From: Chelatococcus sp. HY11
Lineage (GTDB): Bacteria > Pseudomonadota > Alphaproteobacteria > Rhizobiales > Beijerinckiaceae
DNA: 64,000 bases
Assembly (NCBI RefSeq): GCF_018398335.1
Contig: NZ_JAHBRX010000001.1
Location: 2,968,001 to 3,032,000 of the forward strand
Reading direction: 5' to 3'
In this document: in pieces, positions 27,050-35,579 of the stretch
How positions within the stretch are numbered: the first letter of the stretch is position 1
Layout of the letters: every line of letters begins with the position of its first letter
The notes under the pieces: generated by a model
What the model saw: only the letters and a program-made list of their open reading frames with translations
Told to the model about the DNA's origin: nothing
The model's database searches: none
Program-made: the position numbers and the translations under genes

Positions 27050-27208
27050 CTTCAGCACCCGCATCGCACCATTCGCGTTGCCTTGATCTTGCCGGTTCGC
27101 GACGCAGAAGGCCGATACCGAGCACGGACATCATTCTGCAACAGCGGCCTCCACCCGAGTTCCCTCACGTCCCAGTCGAATAGATCCCGCGCCTTCCTCA
27201 AGCGCGAG
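27050..27208 (-). pseudogene. Truncated duplicate of the XRE regulator gene
   Basis: The minus strand reads LRKARDLFDWDVRELGWR and then loses frame. It matches MKARDLLAWNVSELRVER at the start of the intact regulator at 27402-27677. The upstream DNA is duplicated as well (see the operator repeats). The ATG has been altered and the helix-turn-helix region is absent. Confidence 0.7.
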
Positions 27209-27236
27209 AGCACCATTGCCGATGGATTAATACACT

Positions 27237-27258
27237 GGATATAGACATACTATTATGA
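27237..27258. promoter_or_regulatory. Operator-like repeat, copy 1
   Basis: GGATATAGACATACTATTAT lies upstream of the decayed regulator copy. It is nearly identical to copy 2 at 27716-27737 and contains an imperfect dyad ATATAG-n5-CTATTAT. It is a candidate binding site of the XRE protein. Confidence 0.5.
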
Positions 27259-27401
27259 AACTATGGCACCACCGCGTTGGGGGAAGCACATGATCCACAC
27301 CGTTCAGTCAGCCAATACGGATGCTGGTTTTTGCAAGCCAGGGAGATTCCGCAAACGCGGTCCCATCACGAGGCCGAGGCGAGGTCCCGAGACATCGCTC
27401 G

Positions 27402-27677
27402 CTAGGACCTCGATGCATTCTTGCGAGGGCGCCCTACGGGCAGGCGGGGACGCGGAGCTTCTGGAGACTTAGGCATTTTGAACAGCCGTTCCACGGGAAC
27501 ATCGAGTGCCCCAGCGAGGCGATCCACGATCTCCAGGGTCGGGTTTTCCGTATTGCGCTCGATGCTGCCGAAGTAAGCACGGTCAATGCCAGCATCGACC
27601 GCGAGCTTCTCCTGCGACAAGCCGCGCTCCACCCTGAGCTCACTCACATTCCACGCCAAAAGATCCCGCGCCTTCAT
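27402..27677 (-). CDS. XRE-family helix-turn-helix regulator
   Basis: The 91-residue protein is essentially one HTH_XRE domain: LLAWNVSELRVERGLSQEKL, AVDAGIDRAYFGSIERNTEN, PTLEIVDRLAGALDVPVERLF. The Q-x-x-L-A...D-R-x-x-x-x-x-E-R order of helices 2-3 is clear. A basic tail (RLPVGRPRKNASRS) follows. It is transcribed leftward and is divergent from the exported protein at 27770. The gap between them contains operator copy 2, so it probably represses itself and the rightward genes. A broken duplicate lies about 420 bp away. Confidence 0.9.
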   Translation of the reverse strand: MKARDLLAWNVSELRVERGLSQEKLAVDAGIDRAYFGSIERNTENPTLEIVDRLAGALDVPVERLFKMPKSPEAPRPRLPVGRPRKNASRS

Positions 27678-27715
27678 AGCGCGAGAGCAGCATTGCCACG
27701 CCTATTAAACCACCG

Positions 27716-27737
27716 GATATAGACACACTATTATGAG
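27716..27737. promoter_or_regulatory. Operator-like repeat, copy 2
   Basis: GGATATAGACACACTATTAT in the divergent gap between the XRE regulator and the gene at 27770. It contains the dyad ATATAG-n5-CTATTAT and repeats the sequence at 27237-27258, which also sits upstream of a (decayed) regulator gene start. Conservation at both regulator copies supports an operator or promoter. Confidence 0.55.
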
Positions 27738-27769
27738 ATCGGTGCACAGCGAGATTAGGAAAATCCACC

Positions 27770-28444
27770 ATGTCACACGTTCACGCTGAACAGTTTTTGC
27801 TAGACGACGCTCCCTCCCTCGCAGAGGCCGAGCCTGCCCGGCGGCACCGGCCCAACCGATCGCTAAGAACGATCCGGCGCACGGGTATAGCCCTCGCCAC
27901 TTGTGTCGGTTCAATCGTGAGTCTTTATCATCCGGCAAAGGCGCAGACGTTCGAGGAAACCGCCGTGTTCATCCTGTCGATGGCCGGGTGGGACCGCATG
28001 CAGGATGTGGCCGCCGGCATCGTGTTGAAGGATAATGATATGGATGTCCGCGCGACCTTCGACAAACAAACATGTTCGGCCACACTCGATATGCAGGTTA
28101 GGCGCTCGATTTATGGCCCCGAAAATCAAACGGTGGTGACCGTGAACTTCGGACGCGTCAATCCAGCCTCGATCGTGCGCAAGCCGTTCCGCTTGCCGGC
28201 GCAGACCCGATACGAGACGGACGCGTATTTTATAAGCTTCGTGATGTCATCGGGTGACGGCCAACGCCTCTGTGAGCGCATGACGATCGTCGAGGGCAAG
28301 GAAATTCCGCCAATCCCCGGCCGCGCTATCGAATGTGACTCGACCGTCGAGTTTCGTGCCAAGCCCGACAAGGCGCCACGCATGGAAGCCGCCCTGAACC
28401 ACCTGTTCACCAATTACTGCACCGGCATGCGACGCGCATTCTAG
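27770..28444 (+). CDS. Hypothetical exported protein
   Basis: The 224-residue product has an Arg-rich N-terminus followed by a hydrophobic stretch (TGIALATCVGSIVSLYHPAKA, about 45-65) ending in AKA-Q, compatible with a late signal peptide or anchor. The remainder is a mixed domain with four cysteines (TCSATLDMQVRRSIYG; RLCERMTIVEGKEIP; AIECDSTVEFRA; NYCTGMRRAF) that could form disulfides outside the cytoplasm. No family is recognised. It is the first gene downstream of the operator-like repeat, so it may be controlled by the XRE regulator. Confidence 0.65.
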   Translation: MSHVHAEQFLLDDAPSLAEAEPARRHRPNRSLRTIRRTGIALATCVGSIVSLYHPAKAQTFEETAVFILSMAGWDRMQDVAAGIVLKDNDMDVRATFDKQTCSATLDMQVRRSIYGPENQTVVTVNFGRVNPASIVRKPFRLPAQTRYETDAYFISFVMSSGDGQRLCERMTIVEGKEIPPIPGRAIECDSTVEFRAKPDKAPRMEAALNHLFTNYCTGMRRAF

Positions 28445-28769
28445 CCACGGACCAGACTGGTCACCCGGCTCGCGGACAGGCTCGCTTCCCGTTCCCGCGC
28501 TGCGCTCCAACACACAGATCTGCTAACGCCGCGTGATCGACGCCCATGGTGCACGATCCCGGCCGGATTGACGTGCTCACGACAGGTTACGGCGAGGGCA
28601 TCAGCCGTTGCGGCATGGACCCTCAGCATTCAGCTCCTATTGGCTCCACCCCTCCCGCTCACGCCGATCCCAACTACCGGCGACGGCGAAGCCGGGCCTT
28701 CTGAGCCTGCTTAGGCGCCGGACCATCCCTCTCGCACTCCTCATCATCCCTCCCAAAAGGCTCATCATC
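28445..28769. other. Intergenic stretch without a supported gene
   Basis: About 325 bp between two hypothetical genes. The frame of the following gene is open upstream to 28608 but has no convincing start or ribosome-binding site there. No hairpin or repeat stands out. Confidence 0.5.
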
Positions 28770-29264
28770 ATGGCTCAGCCGAAGCTCCAGTCCGACCGTC
28801 CCTGGTCGTCCATCCCCTTCATTCGCAAGCCCATTGGATTCGTCCTGCTGCTGCTTTTCCTCTGGCCGGTGGCGCTCATCATCATGTGGACGGGGGATCT
28901 CTATTACCGGCACAAGGGCGTTGTGTATCTGCGCAGTCGCCTGTTCAAGATCGGCTGGACCATCGCGCTTCCCCTCTATGGCATCTTCATGCTGGCGAAG
29001 GTGTTCGGGACAGCCGGTCCGATCACGGTGGGGGATCTGCCCCGCTGCGTGGACTCCGCCATCAAGGACAAGGCGGAGGAGCTCGTGCGCAAGGCCGCCC
29101 GCTACAATATCATCAGCTTCGAGGTCAAGGACGTCGAGTATCACCCCGAGCGTGGCGTGCGGATATGCGGCTACCAGGCCGTCAGCGCGCTCATGGGCAA
29201 TGAGGGCCTGTTCACGGTGACCTGGACGGATAAATCGCGCGGCCGCTATATCATCGAGTTCTGA
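28770..29264 (+). CDS. Hypothetical membrane protein with C-terminal soluble domain
   Basis: The 164-residue product has two hydrophobic segments (PIGFVLLLLFLWPVALIIMW and IGWTIALPLYGIFMLAKVFG), followed by a soluble alpha/beta part: DLPRCVDSAIKDKAEELVRK, FEVKDVEYHPERGVRICGYQ, VTWTDKSRGRYIIEF. The ATG at 28770 is preferred because the hydrophobic region begins soon after it. The cysteine pair in the soluble part could be disulfide-bonded if it is periplasmic. No family is recognised. Confidence 0.6.
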   Translation: MAQPKLQSDRPWSSIPFIRKPIGFVLLLLFLWPVALIIMWTGDLYYRHKGVVYLRSRLFKIGWTIALPLYGIFMLAKVFGTAGPITVGDLPRCVDSAIKDKAEELVRKAARYNIISFEVKDVEYHPERGVRICGYQAVSALMGNEGLFTVTWTDKSRGRYIIEF

Positions 29265-29813
29265 CACCCACCGCGCTCGTACGCTTCAGCTGAAGGCCGG
29301 CTGTCGCAATCAGATAGTGGGCCTTTATCGCATGACGATCAGAGGGTCGCATCGGCCCCGGCAAGGCGACCCTTCGTAACGCGCAATCGCTTCCGTGCGA
29401 AACCATACGGGGCATTGTCGCGACATGAGGCTTCACCTCGCAGGAGGCTCGTCAAAGAGCGACGCGATCGCGCAGGACCTGCGATGACCAGTTTGTCGAC
29501 GTTGGCCGTCGCGGCCCAATGGCAGCCCAAAGCATAGCCTGAGCTCATTGCCGTACATGAGGCCTTCAATCACGGCTTGGACCACGGAATTATCCGGCCA
29601 GGTCGGTTGGCTTGGACCCCTGCTCGCTGCCTACGGCGGGAGCCAGGCATGAGCTCAGCCCTGGTCACGTCATCGGGATCCTCGCCGCCTTGACGTCCAG
29701 ACCGATCAGCAATCGTCTGAACTTTCCACCGTCCACGACAATCCAAAACACCACCCGTGCCCCGCGCGAGCCGAACGCGTGCGCGCGCCCCACACCTAGC
29801 GAGATTCGAAACA
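29265..29813. other. Intergenic stretch without a supported gene
   Basis: About 550 bp between the membrane protein and the second protease-like gene. Short open frames exist on both strands, but none has a convincing start, ribosome-binding site or recognisable product. It may contain the promoter of the gene at 29814. Confidence 0.5.
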
Positions 29814-30536
29814 ATGCCTCACGACAATGACCGCGCTCTGCCCTCCTCTCGACATCGACCAACATTCCAGCCCAATCACAGGCCCCTCCCGCTGCAACAA
29901 GGCTACCTGGATAGTCTTTGCGGGATCTATACGGCGATCAATGCCATCGCGCTCCTCCTCCCAAAATCACGGCGGCGTCTGCACGATAAGCTCTTCACCG
30001 TCCTTCTCGACACGATCGAGGCCGATGAGGGCATCGATACGGTCATACGCGAGGGCATCGGCTTCCGCCTCGAGGCCGACCTCTTGGATGCGGCCGCGCG
30101 CTATCTCCATCGCCAACTCGGCCTGGCCCTCCACAGCCGGCCGCTCTTCGACCCCCGACAACGCCTACCAATCGATGCGGTGTTCGAACGGATCGGAGGG
30201 GTCACGACAAACGGTGGCGTCGTCATCGCCGCCCTCCTCGGCCGGGTCAGGCATTGGTCGGTGATCACGCGTCTCACCGATCGATCAATCCTCTTCCATG
30301 ACAGCGCCGGTCTCACGCGGCTCCATCGCAGGCGCTGCCGCATGGACCACGAGCCCCCAAAGACCGCAAACGATTATGTGCTCAAGCCTGGGGGCCTTCT
30401 CGCCATCAACGTGAAGGAGCCGAGCGGATCTGTGGTCTCGATCACTCACAGAACTTCCGTCGCCTCGAACAAGCTGCGCTTTTCCACGGCCAATCTGGAG
30501 ATGCGGTTGCTTCAGCAAGAGCCAGTCGCGGCATGA
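29814..30536 (+). CDS. Putative papain-fold cysteine protease, paralogue 2
   Basis: The 240-residue product shares its core with the gene at 26278-26982. QQGYLDSLCGIYTAINA gives Cys 36, GRVRHWSVITRL gives His 148, and FHDSAGLTRLHRRRCRMDHEPP gives Asp 163. The last motif matches RLFDSAGVTRVSLACCRMTHEP in paralogue 1, including a CRM-x-HEP tail. The C-terminal LLAINVKEPSG equals FVVRMK in paralogue 1. The ATG at 29814 is preferred over an in-frame start at 29757. Triad spacing fits a papain-like fold, but the family is unrecognised. Confidence 0.65.
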   Translation: MPHDNDRALPSSRHRPTFQPNHRPLPLQQGYLDSLCGIYTAINAIALLLPKSRRRLHDKLFTVLLDTIEADEGIDTVIREGIGFRLEADLLDAAARYLHRQLGLALHSRPLFDPRQRLPIDAVFERIGGVTTNGGVVIAALLGRVRHWSVITRLTDRSILFHDSAGLTRLHRRRCRMDHEPPKTANDYVLKPGGLLAINVKEPSGSVVSITHRTSVASNKLRFSTANLEMRLLQQEPVAA

Positions 30537-30647
30537 CCCCGTCCAATGTGGAAAAATGTCTGAACGGCCTGCCCATCGAGCGGGCGAGCCTTTCCTGCCA
30601 TCGCTTACGGGTTATGATAGCTTGAGCTTTACTATTTGGGGGTATCA

Positions 30648-31343
30648 ATGAGTTCTTTTCAGCGGCCACCAACGCGCCATGAAAGCGTGATCTGGCGAAA
30701 CGTTGAAGTTCGCTTTCCCGGATTCACCGACAAGCTTGCGAATTTCTACTGGGGCTTGATCGATGAGATGAAAGTCGAAGCAGGCACACCTCAGTTCGCC
30801 CAGATGCTGCTGGGCAAATTCCCAGAGGGGATCGACACCACGGATTTAGCGACCGATAACACCGCAGGAGAGCCGAGGCTTTCGCACGACCCGGCGGCAA
30901 TAGGTGTATGGGCCGCCTCCGTTCACGCATTCTATGGCTATATCGAATCCGTTCTCGGCGGGTCGGAACTGATACCGTGTAACACCAACGATGGATGGAC
31001 GTCTGCTGAACAAATAAGGATTCTTCAGCACAAGAACGCGGAATTGTCCAGGCAAGTGGCAGATTTGAAGGCGGCCATTTCCCAATATGAAGCACCAGAG
31101 GGGGAAACTAATAAGAAGAGAATGTCCTCATTCTACAAGCTTATCTATACGACTATTCTCGTCGAATACAAATTCGAACAGCATAGACTCAACGCCATAA
31201 GAGAAATAAAAAAGATCGCGAAAAGAAACGCCAAAACGTACAAATCATTCGAACACAACTACAAAGATCTTTACCTCGACGATGACGTTTTTAGCGGCAT
31301 ACTCGACGAAGCTTATGAGAACGTGAAAGGGACACCCCTCTAA
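30648..31343 (+). CDS. Hypothetical protein with internal coiled coil
   Basis: The 231-residue product is unrecognised. The N-terminal part (FPGFTDKLANFYWGLIDEMK) is followed by a helical region, then a heptad-like stretch at about 122-150 (QIRILQHKNAELSRQVADLK) and a Lys-rich C-terminus (REIKKIAKRNAKTYKSFEHN). The GGGGGTATCAATG context supports the ATG at 30648. Codon use drifts to AT-rich codons towards the 3' end, unlike the upstream genes. This suggests a different origin from its neighbours. Confidence 0.65.
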   Translation: MSSFQRPPTRHESVIWRNVEVRFPGFTDKLANFYWGLIDEMKVEAGTPQFAQMLLGKFPEGIDTTDLATDNTAGEPRLSHDPAAIGVWAASVHAFYGYIESVLGGSELIPCNTNDGWTSAEQIRILQHKNAELSRQVADLKAAISQYEAPEGETNKKRMSSFYKLIYTTILVEYKFEQHRLNAIREIKKIAKRNAKTYKSFEHNYKDLYLDDDVFSGILDEAYENVKGTPL

Positions 31344-32110
31344 GATTCTCGTGATAATTCTTACTGGGCGGTCGGTCTGAACTAGGGATGCAAACCATCG
31401 CGAAAGCGTTGCATCGCGGGACTTAAGAGGCGCACTCGTCCCCCCGAGAATACCCCTCCACGGAACATGGCATACGACGCCCCCAGGGCTGACCCGACAG
31501 GCGACGGTTTAAGTATAAGATCGACGTTTCGGCTGCCGACGATTTCATTAATGGCGGGAGGAAGCCAGCTTCGTCCCTGATACCCGATCGCAGGCAAGTG
31601 ATAGACACAAACAGGTGCCTCATCTGGGGTGCTCGCCGCAATCCACGGAATCTTCCACTCCAAGCCCTTACCGCCGCATCATCGCCACGAAAGGCACCTG
31701 CCGCCACACGATCGAACCGCTGCCGATCATCCCAGTCAACGAGCGGCTCGCTAGCCCAGCTTCTGACGCCGGATTGAGCCTAGATCGCGTTCATCTGTGA
31801 GAGGACCGCCGGACGATAGCCGGCTATCACTCCCGGTCAAAAATCAGACGGCTCCAAGCCAAATCCACGCGAACCTGGACATGATACGTCGATGGCGGTC
31901 GTCTACCGTCGCCAACCTCATCGCTACCCCAAAAAATGAGCGGCCAAGCGAAAGCCGACAGACATAGATCGATTCATCTTGAAACTAACGCATTGTTATC
32001 AAAGAGATAATTTTCTCAATTGCCGATTTCGGCAAAAAAATACCCGATCTCGGCCAACTCGATTCCCGACCGCGCTACATCCACATCGATACCCCTGCCA
32101 AGGAGAACCC
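31344..32110. other. Intergenic region, possible gene debris
   Basis: About 770 bp. A minus-strand frame at 31382-31663 reads plausibly protein-like (VYHLPAIGYQGRSWLPPAIN, EIVGSRNVDLILKPSPVGSA) but has no recognised family and no clear ribosome-binding site; it may be the tail of a broken gene. The right 150 bp are AT-rich and lead into the AlpA gene. Confidence 0.35.
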
Positions 32111-32317
32111 ATGACGAAATTTCCAGACACCGGTCTCGTCCGGCTCGCACAGATCCTCGCGCCCACGGGCCCAATCCCCGTTTCACGCAGCACATGGTGG
32201 GCCGGCGTCCAACAGGGTCGGTTTCCGAAGCCGATCAAGCTCGGGCCACGCACAACCGCTTGGCGCGTCGAAGACATCAAGCGGCTGATCGCCGGTCAAG
32301 ACGAACCCGAGACGTGA
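32111..32317 (+). CDS. AlpA-family transcriptional regulator (small excisionase-like HTH)
   Basis: The 68-residue product has the AlpA/MerR-like winged-helix pattern: TGLVRLAQILAPTGPIPVSR, STWWAGVQQGRFPKPIKLG and TAWRVEDIKRLI. An AAGGAGAACCC site precedes the ATG. AlpA-type proteins of satellite prophages and integrative elements activate integrase/excision or replication genes. It lies upstream of the DUF927 and Rep genes. A second AlpA domain (44944-45908) is about 60% identical in the core. Confidence 0.85.
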   Translation: MTKFPDTGLVRLAQILAPTGPIPVSRSTWWAGVQQGRFPKPIKLGPRTTAWRVEDIKRLIAGQDEPET

Positions 32318-32415
32318 GTGCTATGAGCATTCAGACCGCGACAAATAGGCCTATCGCGCGTGTTATGCGCGCGACGAAGAGCAACTTCAGAAGTATAGAT
32401 AGGTAGGACAGCAAC

Positions 32416-32913
32416 ATGTTTTTTATCGATTGCAGACCGTATGATTTGGACGTACTTGAGCGCCTAAATGCATATCTCGTGACATGTTTGATGGAGCACG
32501 AGAATGTTCGGGAGGTGCCCGAGCAGTGCGCCGTCATCGCTGAGGCCATCATTGCGGACACCGTGAGCGCGGGAATTTCAGCGGAGGGCATTGCCGCACA
32601 TTGCGAGGATTGGCTGGAAGTAACGCTTGCCGACCTAACGCGAGGGGATACTTCAATCTTAAGTATTCCGAAAATTGATCTCGTCGGAAGCATCGTTGAT
32701 CTTACGAAATCGCGGCCAGCTACCGCTGCCGACTTTACGATGCTTGCCATTTTCGCGCTCGATCTCATCGGTCGGGGGCTTGTCACGATCGAGATCCACC
32801 CTTGGGCGAGCGTCAAGAGCACAGACATTTTCAATGCCAACGCTGGCTTTGATTTTTCGTTTGATCTTCAAACGGATCCACCGAAAGACGAAATCAAGCG
32901 CAAAGTCTCTTAG
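32416..32913 (+). CDS. Hypothetical protein
   Basis: The 165-residue product is unrecognised and mostly helical in appearance (RLNAYLVTCLMEHENVREV; DFTMLAIFALDLIGRGLVTI). It has no signal peptide or catalytic motif. It is in the same direction as AlpA and DUF927 and lies about 100 bp after AlpA and 190 bp before DUF927, which suggests co-transcription in the replication block. Confidence 0.55.
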   Translation: MFFIDCRPYDLDVLERLNAYLVTCLMEHENVREVPEQCAVIAEAIIADTVSAGISAEGIAAHCEDWLEVTLADLTRGDTSILSIPKIDLVGSIVDLTKSRPATAADFTMLAIFALDLIGRGLVTIEIHPWASVKSTDIFNANAGFDFSFDLQTDPPKDEIKRKVS

Positions 32914-33103
32914 CAGCTTTGCTCCCGATGGGCGCCGAACAACGCCCATAGTTCAATCGATCATGCCGCAATAACGCGAGTGTATCGCGCGGGGTGAGCC
33001 GAACACTATGCGGCTCACCACCGGATCGACTTATCACGGGCGCCGATCACCTTCGGCGCCCTCGGGAAACCTTTGTCTTTCACCCATTGATTGGAGACCG
33101 CCT

Positions 33104-34705
33104 ATGTCAAAACCTGCTTTTAAAGTTTCGTGGCGCTCGATCGTCGAGGACCTCGACACCGGCGCCGTCTGCCTGGAGCTCGTCTTCACCAAACATGACG
33201 GCGGAAGTGGCCGCTTGATTGTTCCGATGTCCCATCGCCAACAGCCAAGCCGCGTGACCAACATGCTGCTCGACGCAGGCGCGAGATTGCCCACCGCTCC
33301 CGATCAAGCGAACGAGGTCGTCGCAAAGGCCCTGCGCGCCGCGCCGACCAGGCTATGCCGCGTGACATCCCGGGCCGGATGGGTGGACGACGCCTTCGTT
33401 CTGCCCTTCGGTACGGTCGGCAAGGCTGAACCGCAGATTCGGTTCACGCCATCGTCATCCACGGGGACAGCCCTTGGGGCGGAAGGGGGCGGCCTCGCCG
33501 AATGGCTGGACGGCCTGGATGAAGCCTGTGACGCATCCGACATCCTCATTTTTGCCATCGCCGCGGCCTTCGCCGCACCCCTCTTGAGATTCGTCCCCGA
33601 ACGCGAGGGCGCTGTATTTGCCCTGCTTGGCCCCACGTCGACGGGAAAAACGCTAGCCCTTCTTGCCGCAGCATCCGTCGCAGGTTTGGCCAAGCGCACA
33701 CAGGCCCCGACGCTGGACGTGACCGCCCGTGGCCTGGAGGAGCTTGCCAATGCCTACAACGACCTCCTTCTCCCGCTCGACGAGGCCGCCCGCATCGCGC
33801 CGAACACCCGCGAACAACGTCATTTCTTCACGAGATTGGCGCATACCTTGCCCAGCGGCACCGGGCGTCGCAGGTCCCGCAGCGTGGCAGCCGCACTCCC
33901 CTCCCTCACGTGGCAGGTCATCACCCTTGTCACGGGCGAGATGCCCGTGGCGGACCTCGGGTCTGAGCTCAATGGCGAACGCGTTCGGCTGATCGGCATC
34001 CCCGTGCCAGGTGGCGACAAGGGCGGCATTTTCAATCGCATGACGGAGCCAAGCGACGGGGCGGCACGCGCACTTGCGGCACAGGTCGAGAACACCGTCG
34101 CGACGAACTTTGGCGTCGCGCTTCGCAGCTTCCTCACACATGTCATCGCCGACCTGAACAGCGCCGAGGTCTTGGTCGGGCTCGCCATCGACGAGTTCGT
34201 CGTTCGCAGCGGCGCCCAGACATCCTTCGAACGGCGCCTGGCGGCGAAGTTCGGGCTCATCATGGCGGCCGCCCGCATGGCGTTCGAGGCCGGGGTCGCT
34301 CCCTGGGAGCGCGAGCGCGCGGAAGACGCGGTCCTTGACCTTTATCACGACGCGAGAGCGGCCATCGAAACCCCGGATGATCGGGTTAATCGCTTGCTGG
34401 AGCGGGTCCGCGAGACGATGAAGGATCGCGGCAAGTTCCCGAGGGTCAAGAAAGGCCAGTCGGTCGACCCTGATCCGGCGGTCCAAGGATACCTCAAAAC
34501 CGTCGATGGCGAGAAGATCGTGGCCCTCGATCCGGATTGGATCAGGCGCGTTGTTGGTTCCCAGCACGTCCATGCCGTGATCAAGGCCTTCAAGGGCAAA
34601 AACGTCGTCATCCCTGGACCTGATGGGAAATCGACGCGGCAGATCAAAATCCCCGGTCTCGACAAGCGCAAGCGCTTCCTCTGCTTGAAAAGAGCGGCGC
34701 TGTAA
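33104..34705 (+). CDS. DUF927 domain-containing ATPase/helicase-like protein
   Basis: The 533-residue product has a P-loop at about 176-183 (GPTSTGKT), an acidic Walker-B-like LLLPLDEAAR at about 221-230, and the DUF927 surroundings (RVTSRAGWVDDAFVLPFG before the P-loop; LLAAASVAG after it; DVTARGLEELANAYND). DUF927 proteins are hexameric-helicase-like ATPases, often found in satellite and integrative elements as primase-helicase partners. No primase domain is apparent here. The ATG at 33104 is chosen over the in-frame start at 33008, because the upstream 32 residues are not family-like. A hairpin follows the stop. Confidence 0.88.
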   Translation: MSKPAFKVSWRSIVEDLDTGAVCLELVFTKHDGGSGRLIVPMSHRQQPSRVTNMLLDAGARLPTAPDQANEVVAKALRAAPTRLCRVTSRAGWVDDAFVLPFGTVGKAEPQIRFTPSSSTGTALGAEGGGLAEWLDGLDEACDASDILIFAIAAAFAAPLLRFVPEREGAVFALLGPTSTGKTLALLAAASVAGLAKRTQAPTLDVTARGLEELANAYNDLLLPLDEAARIAPNTREQRHFFTRLAHTLPSGTGRRRSRSVAAALPSLTWQVITLVTGEMPVADLGSELNGERVRLIGIPVPGGDKGGIFNRMTEPSDGAARALAAQVENTVATNFGVALRSFLTHVIADLNSAEVLVGLAIDEFVVRSGAQTSFERRLAAKFGLIMAAARMAFEAGVAPWERERAEDAVLDLYHDARAAIETPDDRVNRLLERVRETMKDRGKFPRVKKGQSVDPDPAVQGYLKTVDGEKIVALDPDWIRRVVGSQHVHAVIKAFKGKNVVIPGPDGKSTRQIKIPGLDKRKRFLCLKRAAL

Positions 34706-34727
34706 CCATTCCGGATGGGCTAATCAT

Positions 34728-34756
34728 GACAGCATCGCGATCGGCGCGATGCTGTC
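34728..34756. terminator. Strong hairpin after the DUF927 gene
   Basis: A perfect 12-bp inverted repeat (GACAGCATCGCG ... CGCGATGCTGTC) with a 5-base loop, starting 22 bp after the DUF927 stop. There is no T-run, so it may be a terminator of imperfect type or a structural element of the replication region. Confidence 0.5.
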
Positions 34757-35579
34757 CCAATGCGCGACGATGCCAGTCCCACGCTTGTGTCACGGGCGGG
34801 ACATCGTCGGCAATCGCGGTGTGGTGTCGGCCGAAGCGCCCTGCAGGCGGTCGCGAAGAGATGGCTTACAGAACCAGCGCGCGCCGTGAGCGCCATGCTT
34901 GCGAGTGGTGCGGTGAGGCGGCCATCGTTGACAAAAGCGCTTGACAGACCCGTCGCTGCATCAGGCGGCAACAACAGTGTCGCTGCCCCGACGGCCATAC
35001 GTGAGCCGGTGCAATTCCAATGTGGGTATGTGAGTAGTTGCGTGGATGTACTCACTTCTCACGCCACACATACGCAACGCATCCCGAGGGTGAACGCTGC
35101 TCACCTCGGCCAAAGATCGAGGCATTGCCGGCAACAGCGACGTGTCATGGCTGTCGGTTAACCGACACATTGGCGACGAGGGCGGCGGTCGGCGTGTCGT
35201 ATGTATACACAACAAAAACGGTCAATGTGGTCAGGGAACAGGTCTACCAGGGGATCCTAGCCACCAACACACAGTTTCAAAAACACACAAAGTCACAAGC
35301 TCATAAAGCAGCTATCAATGGACCAACTCAGTACGTACTCATTCTCACTAAGGAACATCGATCAACAAGACACACATCAATAGATATAAAGTTCATCGGA
35401 AATCATTTATAGGGACAAACGGAAAATCAATTCTTGCTCTAAGAACACTGTAAAATCACCCCCAGCTCAATGCATCAAAGTTGCTCAGAACATGGGTCAT
35501 CCCTACCAACATTCAATAGTGAACAGGTCAATTTCAGCACCAAGAACCGTTCATCAGGACCACAGGAGAGGCATCAGTC
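34757..35579. other. Palindrome-bearing region before Rep, candidate replication origin
   Basis: This 820-bp gap has no supported gene. It contains a 7-bp inverted repeat GTGAGTA/TACTCAC with a 12-base spacer (35030-35055) and a perfect 16-bp palindrome TGTCGGTTAACCGACA (35152-35167). A long AT-rich stretch follows (35220-35420). Palindromes plus AT-rich DNA in front of an HUH Rep gene are what a rolling-circle origin would look like. A nick site cannot be assigned by eye. Confidence 0.45.
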
